From Sanchytrium tribonematis (taxonomy: Eukaryota; Sanchytriomycota; Sanchytriomycetes; Sanchytriales; Sanchytriaceae), in assembly GCA_018985235.1 (NCBI GenBank), contig JADGIG010000106.1:1-18988 (forward strand): a stretch of 18,988 bases of DNA, in the 5' to 3' direction. The notes below the pieces were generated by a model that was not told the origin of the DNA, did not search any database, and saw nothing but the letters and a program-made list of their open reading frames with translations. This document shows positions 1 to 7,256 of this stretch, in pieces. How positions within the stretch are numbered: the first letter of the stretch is position 1; the number at the start of each line of letters is the position of its first letter. A program made the position numbers and the translations under genes.

Positions 1-429
1 TTGTCTTGCACTTTTGAAGGAATGTAGAATCCCATGACTCTTGTCTCATTAATTTGGATCAAAATATAATCAAATCTTAACAAACGTCCAATGTTTCAAA
101 TAAATGCCTCATTTCAGAATTTTGTAAAAGTGGGAGAATTGGCAAGAACGCTCTCAATTTTAGCTTCTTAAATTAAGATGGTTGAAAGTAACGAATACAG
201 CTTATAAAAGTTCATAAATAACAAAGGGAGTATTTAATTTACTGAATTAAGTTTTGTAATTTAATTTGATTTAATGACTTAAACACAATCATGTCGTAAC
301 CGATTAAGAAAGTTAATAATTTATTGATGTGTCCTTTTATAGACTATGCAAGTATATTCTGTTAAATATAAATACAATGGATTCATCCTTGGGGAATCAC
401 GGCTTCCTTGTTCAAAGTGAGTTTGCCTT
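1..429. other. No gene recognised; AT-rich flank of a decayed retroelement
   Basis: I see no convincing coding frame, RNA gene or repeat in this stretch on either strand. It lies downstream (in the minus-strand sense) of the integrase remains that start near 430, so it could hold the element's 3' non-coding part or LTR. No second copy of an LTR is present in the window to test that. Confidence 0.3.
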
Positions 430-1440
430 CTTACTTTTCTTCTTTGATCTGCCATGGATTCATTCTGTGAATATTTACCCTTTCTAATAATCCAGGTTTC
501 AATATTGTAATGGTATTGTTGGAAACTACTTCTTTGACAATAAATGGACAATCTTAGTGTGGTGACCACTTATTATCTTTTTCAATTCTTGCATATTTTA
601 CGTCAATTCAATTCTTGTCCAGTCGCTCTACATCCATTTTAACCTGCCTCGGGGGCTCACAAATTGAAGATCTAACATATAAGTAATAATTTGGCATAAT
701 ATTATACAAATTAAGAAGCATTTCGCTTGGTGATTTCTTTGTACTTGTATGTGGTGTAACTCGTAAAGCAAATGAAATTAAGGCTATTTTGGCGTGCCAT
801 TGATCTCAACCTACACAGCGTATCATGCAAAACACCACAATTTGAGAATAATTCTTGGCCTTAAAATTTGGCTCTTGATCAGAAATACAATGATTTGGAC
901 GAGGGCAGCGACAAAGTCAGTGCTTATCGATCATTTTTGCGATAGTACTGGAAGATTATTCTGATAATGGAACTAATTCAGTCCATCTGGAGTATGTGTC
1001 AATAATCGTAAGTAAATACTTATATTCAACACCATTTTAATCAGTAGAAGAAAGGAAAGAGACTTTGAAGATAATCAATTACCTTATAATTTGAAAGATT
1101 ATTTTGAGTGTCCGTTGGCCTTAATTTGCCATACGGTTAAGTTAGATGTGACAATATTTGTCATTCTGGATGTGTGTATCCATTCTCATAATTCTAAAGT
1201 CATGCTTCTTGGATGTGTTTTAAAATCTTGATATCGTTAATGTAATGTTCGTTTTTGTTTCGAATTTAATCCTTCTAGAACAGAAATTACCTTTTTAAGA
1301 GAGGATCATTATTTTGATGATTTTAAATATATAAAAATGATAAAGGGTATTCTTCCACCTCATTAATTGTCTCAATTGGAAATTAGTCTCGTGTATACTA
1401 GACAACCATCCGCAACATAATTATCCAACCCAGCAATTTT
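430..1440 (-). mobile_element. Decayed Ty3/gypsy-type retrotransposon, RNase H end to integrase C-terminus
   Basis: Read on the minus strand from high to low coordinates, pieces of a Ty3/gypsy pol gene appear in the right order but in different frames, with stops between them. GLDNYVADG near 1395-1435 resembles the end of RNase H (family pattern G-x-D-N-x-V-A-D). YLLTIIDTYSRWTE at about 976-1017 carries the first catalytic Asp (codon 998-1000) of the DDE integrase core. CISDQEPNF near 868-890 is the second Asp region. IALISFALRVTPHTSTKKSP at about 722-783 is the typical end of the core. CPFIVKEVV...HRMNPW near 440-535 is a GPY/F-like C-terminal module. Stops and frameshifts separate these blocks, so the copy is dead. 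No LTRs, gag or reverse transcriptase were identified. The family assignment rests on these recognised motifs; the element's limits are approximate. Confidence 0.75.
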
Positions 1441-1500
1441 CTTTATTGTAGGTCTATATTCAGATATTTTGTGCGCTAGTCTTTGCATCATTATTCCTTT

Positions 1501-1670
1501 CATGGAATTTAAATTTATATTGTGAGTGTTTAAGTAAGAATAGTGAAGTTATTAAAGTTCCAGCAGGAATATCAGGTTATTGTCAACTTGCAGATGTTGG
1601 TTTGATTAAGAGTTTTAAAGCAGGAATTCGAAAATTTTCAGTTTGGTTTAATGTTGTAAATGCATTTTAA
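1501..1670 (+). mobile_element. Relic of a pogo/jerky-like (DDE_1) transposase
   Basis: The frame ending at the TAA 1668-1670 reads VIKVPAGISGYCQLADVG followed by LIKSFKAGIRKF. In the DDE_1 superfamily (pogo, Tigger, jerky, CENP-B relatives) the end of the catalytic core has the pattern (I/V)PAG(x)T...QP(A/L)DV...(N/K)xxFKA, whose Asp is the third catalytic residue. The match is close, with the usual QP read here as QL. The frame stays open upstream to about 1503, but the first two catalytic motifs and the N-terminal DNA-binding domain are not found, so this is a fragment of roughly 55 codons. It lies back to back with the retroelement relic on the opposite strand. No terminal inverted repeats were identified with confidence. 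Confidence 0.6.
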
Positions 1671-1993
1671 AAATATGGGGAGGGGGGAGTGGAGTATACT
1701 GTCGTAATTACTCACTCAAGTCCCCCTGGGGAGTTAGTTAGACGTGTGACAAATTTAGGATTGGTGAATAATCCACTTGTTGTTGGAACGATAAGTCATT
1801 CCTATTGGTAGACGATCTTCAATATTAAAAATAGCCTGTTTCGAAAATGGAAAACAACAGTTTAAAGTATCTACCGCCGTAAACCCCACAGCAGACGTGT
1901 TTTAGCGTTCTGCAGTAAAACGTCAATTTATGTGAACGAATGTTGGCATTCCGAATGGGTCGCTGAGGAAAATTATACTCACGATAAACATGC
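1671..1993. other. Non-coding stretch with a GC-rich patch
   Basis: No coding frame is recognised here. The only notable structure is an isolated GC-rich patch at 1676-1730 in otherwise AT-rich DNA: runs of 4 and 6 G near 1677-1687 are followed about 35 nt later by C-rich AGTCCCCCTGGGG, which could fold back imperfectly on the G runs. It may be a remnant of a transposon end, but nothing in the sequence proves this. Confidence 0.3.
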
Positions 1994-2125
1994 TTATTGG
2001 TTGCTCGGCCAAAATGTCTTTTATTGGTCGCAATGACATTTAGGTGGCTGGATGCAGCATATTATTAGATAGAAAAAAGCTTTTCGAAACTGATTGGTTG
2101 TTGAGTCACTTGGTGGCTATAAACT
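1994..2125 (+). promoter_or_regulatory. Possible promoter: repeated CCAAT-type elements plus a TATA-like box
   Basis: Three close copies of an inverted CCAAT box occur: TTATTGGTTGC at 1994, TTATTGGTCGC at 2021 and TGATTGGTTG at 2091. A second element, T(T/A)GGTGGCT, recurs at 2039-2049, 2108-2118 and 2151-2161. CTATAAAC at 2117-2124 could act as a TATA box. Multiple CCAAT boxes followed by TATA are known from animal replication-dependent histone genes, and the frame just downstream has a faint H2A resemblance. Promoter activity is inference only. Confidence 0.3.
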
Positions 2126-2395
2126 AGAAAGATTTTTTGCTGCGGAGACAATTTGGTGGCTTTTGAAATTTTTTTTAGGAAGATAAATAGGGTAACCGCT
2201 CTTGAGTTTTTGATGCAATCTGAACTATGCACTAAAAATGCAGCCCATACAATTTATTACTTCGCAATTTGCATTGAGAAACGCTTATCAGATGCCATTC
2301 ACAACTATGATCGTTTCCAAACCGGCATAACTCCAGAAAGCGTTGATAAAACAATTTAAAACATTGATGAGTTTCAGATTGATTCACGTGTGTAG
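2126..2395 (+). pseudogene. Broken frame with faint histone-fold (H2A-like) resemblance
   Basis: The frame is open from 2123, has no early ATG (the first Met codon is internal), is broken by TAA at 2357-2359, and continues in the same frame to a TAG at 2393-2395. By eye, IYYFAICIEKRLSDAI followed by TGITPESVDKTI and, after the TAA, NIDEFQIDSRV can be laid over the H2A alpha-2 helix, the I-I-P loop and the A-I-R-N-D-E-E-L...R-V segment with nearly equal spacing; the TAA falls where H2A has Arg. Identity is low and the basic tails are absent. I see no histone 3' stem-loop downstream. It could be a decayed histone variant or a chance likeness; a profile search would decide. Confidence 0.25.
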
Positions 2396-2443
2396 CACGT
2401 ACTTTTCGCTTTTCATATGCCCCCTTGAGACTCTAGTTTAAAT

Positions 2444-2590
2444 ATGAAAGAAATGGAACTAAAAAAATCCATTTTGAACGATGTCAAAGCTCTTATGGCT
2501 GTCAATGATCCACGAGGCATTGTTGATCTATTGCAAAATATGGGCATCTTTTTCAGACATTTTGGTACAAAATTTAAATCTTTTGTGTAA
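2444..2590 (+). other. Short ATG-started ORF, 48 residues, unknown
   Basis: An ATG at 2444 opens a 48-residue frame ending in TAA at 2588-2590. The composition is protein-like (amphipathic, with a DPRGIVDLLQNMG stretch), but I recognise no family. It lies just after the broken histone-like frame and could be a decayed exon of the same locus. There is no independent support for expression. Confidence 0.12.
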
Positions 2591-2957
2591 ATTCAATTTT
2601 CCCTAATTTGAAGATTTTTAACTTCGAACCACGATTCTTGCTTTCAACTTCGATAAATTTACAGTTTTAATTTCAAATTCACAAATTGTAAATTAAATGC
2701 ATCATTTTTAATAATTTAAATTGTCTCTAATGTAATTTTTGAGTGAAACAAATAAGGATTATTGTATCTCCTTTTTACCCCCTTTATTGTATTCAATAAT
2801 TTGATAAATGTTTAGTTATTAGTGAAGACAGAAAGAGCATAAAAAGCGGAACATGATACGTTAATAAATCTTGTAATTTATTTCTTTTATGGATGTACAA
2901 TAGTGGATCATTGATAAAACAAGTTCACGGGACATTGAGTCATTTATTTAAACAAAA
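2591..2957. other. AT-rich spacer, no gene seen
   Basis: No coding or RNA feature is recognised. The right end (about 2940-2957) contains the reverse complement of AATAAA a few bases past the stop of the minus-strand transporter, so it probably holds that gene's very short 3' end and poly(A) signal. Confidence 0.35.
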
Positions 2958-4343
2958 TTATAATACAAATGAGGAAATTGTACCCAGTATCGAAGCTGGG
3001 ATGCTTAATGAAATAATCGTGTAGATCAAGTATTTCTCACACATGTTGCAATCACACAACCGGAGATAGAAGATACATGGTAGGATTATACTGACTGCAA
3101 ATGAAAACAATGAACCTACGATGCTCATCACTTTATCGAAAGACGGAAATGCCAAAGAGATCACTAAAATAATAAGGCTGGCTGTAGTGCTGCAAAAATA
3201 CCGCCATAAATTTGTTGAATTATTAAAATATTCTTGAACACATGATTCGAGGGTTATCGAAATTGGTCTAACTACAAGCGGAAACTTAGACAACGGACCA
3301 AGAATCATCAAAAATACTAAAAAGTTGTTCGCAAATTTGGAATATTGTGCAATTTGAGACATATTTATGGTAATTTCGCTGACTAAATCACAACCAAACA
3401 TCAAGTAGCCGCAAAATGCAACACAAAAGTACACAAAACAAATTAGCCAGTATGAGATATTTAACATGGAATTAAACTCTCTTTTCTCCTTCATGTCGTT
3501 GTAGACAGACGGAACACACCCATGCGCAGCGTAGCTCGACATTATCAATCCACTCGCCATCTAGAAACTCCAAAATCCTAATGGTAAAAACCTTGTTTGC
3601 ATTGGATTGACTAAAGATCCTGGCTGGACTTTGACAGTCAATCCTTCAGCAATCAGTAGCACAGATAAGTACACAAAGGTCGCAATTCCCATCAAGGAGG
3701 TATAGCTTAAAATTTTCACAGAATTGCTCCACAAAAATGGAGTAACAATTAAAAAAGCTACAAATTTGGTTACTTTACCATCCAAAGATATAAATACCGA
3801 CATGCTATCTTCGATCAAAATTAACAAGGCAACTCCAGCCGCAACTAGTTCTAAAATAAACATGACACTCACTATTTTGCCATACTTCCCCAAAGCTGCG
3901 TACGCAACATCACTATAAGTTTTAAGGTTTGAATTACTCATACATTTGCCAAGCAATTTGCCGGTATAATTTGTCAAGAGAGAGTACAATATAAATAAGC
4001 CAATTCCAAAAATCCAACCACTAAGATACAAAGCATAAGGAAGTGCCAGAATGCTGATTCCCATTAAAATGTTAACCGTGTTAAATATCGTCTGATACTT
4101 AGATGTTCCGTCTTGGTCCACCACTTCAACTGGATTCGGCAACAGAAGATCACCGGATTCGATAGATGATTCCTCAGATGCAGTAGCTGATATCGGGAAT
4201 GATTGCGTTTTTAGCATCTGCATTTGGGAATATTCCAAAGATCTCCCATAAGATTCTGAAAAGCTTTGCGTCACCTCTGAGAATCTCCTAACATGATCTG
4301 TAGCACTGATTGAAATGGCACGAGCGCGGTTGTGTAGGGACAT
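2958..4343 (-). CDS. Amino-acid transporter (AVT/SLC32-like, APC superfamily) with one in-frame TAG
   Basis: Multi-pass carrier of the Aa_trans family (fungal AVT1, animal vesicular SLC32 relatives), which typically moves neutral amino acids across vacuolar or vesicular membranes. The ATG at 4343 starts a hydrophilic Ser-rich N-terminus of about 90 residues. Then come family signatures: IFNTVNILMGISILALPYA and SGW, then several membrane segments, then GLIMSSYAAHGCVPSVYNDM (family pattern G-L-M-S...G-H-x-x-x-P-x-x-Y-x-D-M) and GYLMFG. The two halves are in the same frame, divided only by TAG at 3561-3563, directly followed by ATG at 3558-3560. Laid against the family, the stop takes the place of a single residue with nothing missing around it. 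Total about 460 residues, the usual length. Possible causes are a nonsense mutation, a sequence error, readthrough or re-initiation. Divergent from eIF4E, with 148 bp between start codons. Confidence 0.8.
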
Positions 4344-4491
4344 AAATATTAACAATTTAAAACAAGGACTATCAAATTTTGAGATAATATCCAAATTTTG
4401 ATTGGATAATAACAATGACAAGCTCCTTCTCCACTGATTGGTAACAATTTGATATTTATTTTAATATAAACAATTACCTTCCCCTCATAAC

Positions 4492-5022
4492 ATGTCTGCA
4501 CAAGTTGAAGCAAATTCTGCTCCTCAAGATGATGACTTTCAATATTTACATCCCCTTCAAAATCACTGGATCTTATGGTATCAGCCGATGAACGATTTTA
4601 AGACTTTACAAAAAGTAGTCGAGGTTACAACCGTTGAAGAGTTTTGGAGTGTGTTTAATAATTTACGTCAACTTGAAAACATGGAAGACAAAACAACTCT
4701 TTATTTTTTTAAGCAAGGTATTGATCCTGCTTGGGAGTGCAAATTGAACAAAGGTAGATTAAAAGGTAATCTGATCAGAAACAGAGACTGCAATGTTGTA
4801 TATCAGCAAGTTTTGATGCATTGCATCGGTGAAGCCTATAAAAGCATGGATGAAATCAATGGTGTTGCTATTTGCGTACGTAAAAATAAGGCTTTTCGAC
4901 TTGATGTTTGGTTGAAAAGCGATGGCTCTGTTAAAGAGGTAGAACAGCAATTGGATAAAACTTTAACTGACATGGATATTTTGGATCATTCTTTTACATG
5001 GGATGATTTCTCACATCAATAA
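4492..5022 (+). CDS. EIF4E: Translation initiation factor eIF4E (divergent)
   Basis: mRNA cap-binding protein of the eIF4F complex. The 176-residue frame follows the family core: HPLQNHWILWY (20-30), VEEFW (49-53, Trp52 equivalent to human Trp73 of the eIF4G-binding surface), FFKQGIDPAWE (72-82, Trp81/Glu82 equivalent to cap-stacking Trp102 and Glu103), IGEAY (112-116), Arg130 (human Arg157) and VW (139-140, human Trp166). The first cap-stacking Trp (human Trp56) appears to be Leu39 in the motif FKTLQ. The Gly-Gly-Arg-Trp stretch is also lost (KGRLKGN). It is shorter than human eIF4E (217) at both ends. The stop TAA lies inside AATAAA and is directly followed by the ATG of the next ORF in the same frame. 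The upstream pyrimidine-rich ACCTTCCCCTC at about 4477-4487 resembles a TOP tract. Class (canonical or 4EHP-like) cannot be decided here. Confidence 0.9.
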   Translation: MSAQVEANSAPQDDDFQYLHPLQNHWILWYQPMNDFKTLQKVVEVTTVEEFWSVFNNLRQLENMEDKTTLYFFKQGIDPAWECKLNKGRLKGNLIRNRDCNVVYQQVLMHCIGEAYKSMDEINGVAICVRKNKAFRLDVWLKSDGSVKEVEQQLDKTLTDMDILDHSFTWDDFSHQ

Positions 5023-5403
5023 ATGAAGTATAACACAATGTTTAGTAAGTTAAAGCTAAAGGGAAAGGAATGTTTGCTTCCTAGTGGCAAAGTAATTGCT
5101 GTGAACAATATTCCCACTGAAAAGTATATGAAATCTTTGCATAAAGTACTAAATGATGACTCAAAGAACTGCCCTATGCTGCAATCAGAATTACAGTTAT
5201 CATATTGGGCACCTATTAGAGATTATAGATCACCCTACATTCCAAATCGCCTTCCGCCGATCGAAGATATTTTCGGTTTCTGTAGTAGAGATGGACAAGT
5301 ACAAGTCAACGATTTTCATATATTTTATACTGAAAAAGGATTTCCTCAGTTTTCGCCATTTTTGATGGCTAAACTCGAATCCGAAATGGGGAAAGGTGAT
5401 TAG
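5023..5403 (+). CDS. Unknown 126-residue protein abutting eIF4E
   Basis: The ATG at 5023 follows the eIF4E stop codon with no spacing and in the same frame; a second in-frame ATG (residue 6, 5038) is an alternative start. I cannot name the family. The sequence is soluble and mixed-charge, without signal peptide or membrane segment. It has a proline/aromatic-rich middle: LSYWAPIRDYRSPYIPNRLPP at about 60-80, then IEDIFGF. This loosely recalls small Pro/Tyr-rich axonemal or sperm microtubule-associated proteins, but that is only an impression. It ends with TAG at 5401-5403, with AATAAA 7 nt later. It may be translated from a dicistronic mRNA with eIF4E, from its own transcript, or as a readthrough extension. 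Confidence 0.6.
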   Translation: MKYNTMFSKLKLKGKECLLPSGKVIAVNNIPTEKYMKSLHKVLNDDSKNCPMLQSELQLSYWAPIRDYRSPYIPNRLPPIEDIFGFCSRDGQVQVNDFHIFYTEKGFPQFSPFLMAKLESEMGKGD

Positions 5404-5417
5404 TTTCAAATAAATTC

Positions 5418-5442
5418 ACGTGTTTGGAAAACGCTTTTCCCC
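5418..5442 (+). promoter_or_regulatory. E-box, small hairpin and TOP-like tract before RPL36
   Basis: CACGTGTTT at 5418-5426 lies 45 nt before the RPL36 ATG; the same nonamer occurs 42 nt before the RPL9 ATG. It is followed by a perfect 6-bp inverted repeat with a 3-nt loop (GGAAAA CGC TTTTCC, 5426-5440). The right arm begins a C-TTTTCCCC pyrimidine tract that looks like the TOP/TCT initiator of animal ribosomal protein genes. If transcription starts at C5434, the 5' UTR would be 29 nt. This role is inferred from position and known RP promoters. Confidence 0.4.
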
Positions 5443-5462
5443 TTTTATAAATCAACAAATAT

Positions 5463-5738
5463 ATGTCATACACAACTGTACGCAAGTCTAAAGCAAAGCC
5501 AGGCAACCAGCGAACACTAACTAAAAAGGGAAAATTTGTCAAATCACTAATCAGAGAAGTCGTTGGATTCGCGCCATACGAAAAAAGAATTATGGAACTT
5601 TTGAAAAATTCAAAGGATAAGAGAGCTAAGAAATTTGCTAAGCAGAGATTAGGAACATTGAGACGCGCCAAAAGAAAGGTAGACGAGTTGACTGATATTA
5701 TCCAAACTCAAAGAAGAAAAGTAGAAAAGCATGAATAA
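5463..5738 (+). CDS. RPL36: 60S ribosomal protein L36 (eL36)
   Basis: Structural protein of the large cytosolic ribosomal subunit. The 91-residue frame contains the family core: [24 protein letters not shown] at about 19-42, [21 protein letters not shown] and RAKRKVDEL. Human eL36 has 105 residues; the missing part is the N-terminal 13-15 residues before the basic stretch, so the protein is genuinely short or uses an unseen upstream mini-exon. The start at 5463 is the only ATG in frame before the conserved part. The stop TAA is embedded in AATAAA (GAATAAAT), leaving almost no 3' UTR, and the convergent NUP85 stop lies only 10 bp away, so the transcripts must overlap. Confidence 0.95.
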   Translation: MSYTTVRKSKAKPGNQRTLTKKGKFVKSLIREVVGFAPYEKRIMELLKNSKDKRAKKFAKQRLGTLRRAKRKVDELTDIIQTQRRKVEKHE

Positions 5739-5748
5739 ATATGTTTTA

Positions 5749-7174
5749 CTACGGAGTAAATTTGACCATTGTCGATTTTGCATAGTGATCTAAAATACTA
5801 TACAAGTACGATTGAATATTTTTTTCTTCTTTAATACTTAGAAAGTAGGTCATTGCTGCAAATGTTAATGATTGGGGGCAATTAGGGAACATCATTAATG
5901 AATGATAAAGATCATACAACAAACCACTACACTTCAGGTTACAAGGACCTGCCAAATGAAATACGCTTTGCATGTTGCAAAAGATTTCTAATGGCAACTC
6001 CTCTTGACTTTGGTGTAACTCTAGCAAAGAAGTCACCTTTTGAAATTTGAATAGTAATTGAAAATAATCAATCTCATGATACTCGCAATTTTCAAGTAAA
6101 TGAAGAGCATCCAGTTCATCAAGATTTTCGTCAAAATACCGGCCTACGATTTTTCCAGCCAATGTGTCACTTTCCAGGTATTTGCCAAGCTTTCTTGATA
6201 GTATACAATACTTAATTGCATCATGATATATTCTGCAGTTCAAATTATAGATCCCATACATCTAAATAAAATTAATTTACGTGGTACCACATTCCAAGCA
6301 AATCTTTGAATTTATAAATGTATTTTTCTACAATTTGGAAATTTTCGTCGTCTATTTGAATTAAAGGTAGCAGCAAAGACAAACCGTTTAGCTTCCCAAT
6401 ATCATAAGCAATTTCTAAACTTAATTTATATTCTTTATAGCGAAGTAAATTCCCAATACATCTCCATTCTATGCAAATATCGGAGATAACTTTACCAGCA
6501 TAGTTGTGCTGCTTTATCAAGTAATTATTCAAATGCTTGCAAAAAAGTGAATCCGAAGGAGACAGTAAATGTAAAACATGCTCAACATTTTGCTGCATAA
6601 ATATGCGCTTCAAAACCTCAGCATGGGAAATTCCAAGTGGTTGTATTCTACCGATTGGCGCTAAAAAATCTGGGAATTGATTAAGCTTCATAAAAATCTG
6701 CTCGTGTAAATAATCTTTGTGAAATAATAAGCTTGTAGCAAATTCTAGCCAGTTATCAGTGTAGGTTTCCAACAATTCTTCATCACCCAATAAAATTCTA
6801 TAAATCTCTAAATAATCCTGGTTATCATTTGTGTATTCAAAAAGACCTTGAAGCAATTGCAAGTCTTTCTGATGTGGCAAATTTTCGCAATATTTTGAAA
6901 CAATATTAAGAAATGCTCCTTGATCGTCAAATTTAACCAGATGCGGCAAGCATGCAATTCTGCGCTTTAAATCTCTCGTCGTATTCGATTTGCCACTGTC
7001 TATAACTTCACAAAGACACATTATGTCATTCGTAACTTTAAATTTAAATATTGCAAACAATTTCGACGTACCATGTGATAATAAATAGTCAGGATATTTG
7101 TAGTATTTTAGAAGGTTTGAGGGGATATCTTCCCTTTGCAATTGATATACTTTCTCTGATTCAAGAAAATTCAT
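5749..7174 (-). CDS. NUP85: Nucleoporin Nup85 (alpha-solenoid), two exons
   Basis: Scaffold component of the Y (Nup107-160) complex of the nuclear pore. Exon 1 is 7174-6281 and exon 2 is 6261-5749; removing the 19-nt intron (6262-6280) joins phase 0 and gives about 468 residues, against about 656 in human. The best evidence is IYRILLGDEELLETYTDNW at about 124-142, matching the Nup85 segment L-x-x-I-M-L-G-D-E...L-x-N-W; next come LLF and a helix ending in HLNNYLI (family A-H-L-T-D-L-L). The exon-2 segment RIYHDAIKYCILSRK with LDELDALHLLEN fits the family's A-L-S-W-x-I-R-A-K-D...L-D-L-I-D-N-L. The rest is helical and divergent; the N-terminal propeller-completing blade seems absent. The start is the ATG at 7174; a stop lies two codons upstream of it. 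The frame ends in TAG. Confidence 0.7.
6262..6280 (-). other. 19-nt spliceosomal intron in NUP85
   Basis: On the minus strand the sequence is GTAAATTAATTTTATTTAG. Unspliced, exon 1 runs into TAA two codons into the intron; removal joins ...GMWYH to MYGIYNL... in phase 0 and restores continuity of the Nup85 similarity. It has GT-AG ends and an A in TTAAT that could serve as branch point. Confidence 0.8.
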
Positions 7175-7256
7175 TTGCACTTAGGTTTGAAAAAGTCTTT
7201 GATTGGTACAAAAGGAGAACTGCAAGTTATTAGAAAAACGAACCCCCAGATACTAA

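Noticed and set aside
321-569. 82-residue minus-strand open frame
   Set aside because: It has no proper start and the recognisable integrase C-terminal module lies in a different frame of the same strand; it is a shadow of the decayed element.
3561-3563. UAG reassigned to an amino acid
   Set aside because: TAG ends several other genes here at the right length (5401-5403, 8127-8129, NUP85), so the standard code fits.
3561-3600. An intron to remove the in-frame TAG of the transporter
   Set aside because: The plausible donor (GTTTTTACC...) with the TTTCTAG acceptor is 31 nt and shifts the frame; a 39-nt version keeps frame but uses a poor acceptor and deletes conserved residues. Colinearity with the family argues that nothing is missing.
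5369-5671. 100-residue minus-strand frame opposite RPL36
   Set aside because: Antisense shadow of the conserved RPL36 coding sequence; no independent support.
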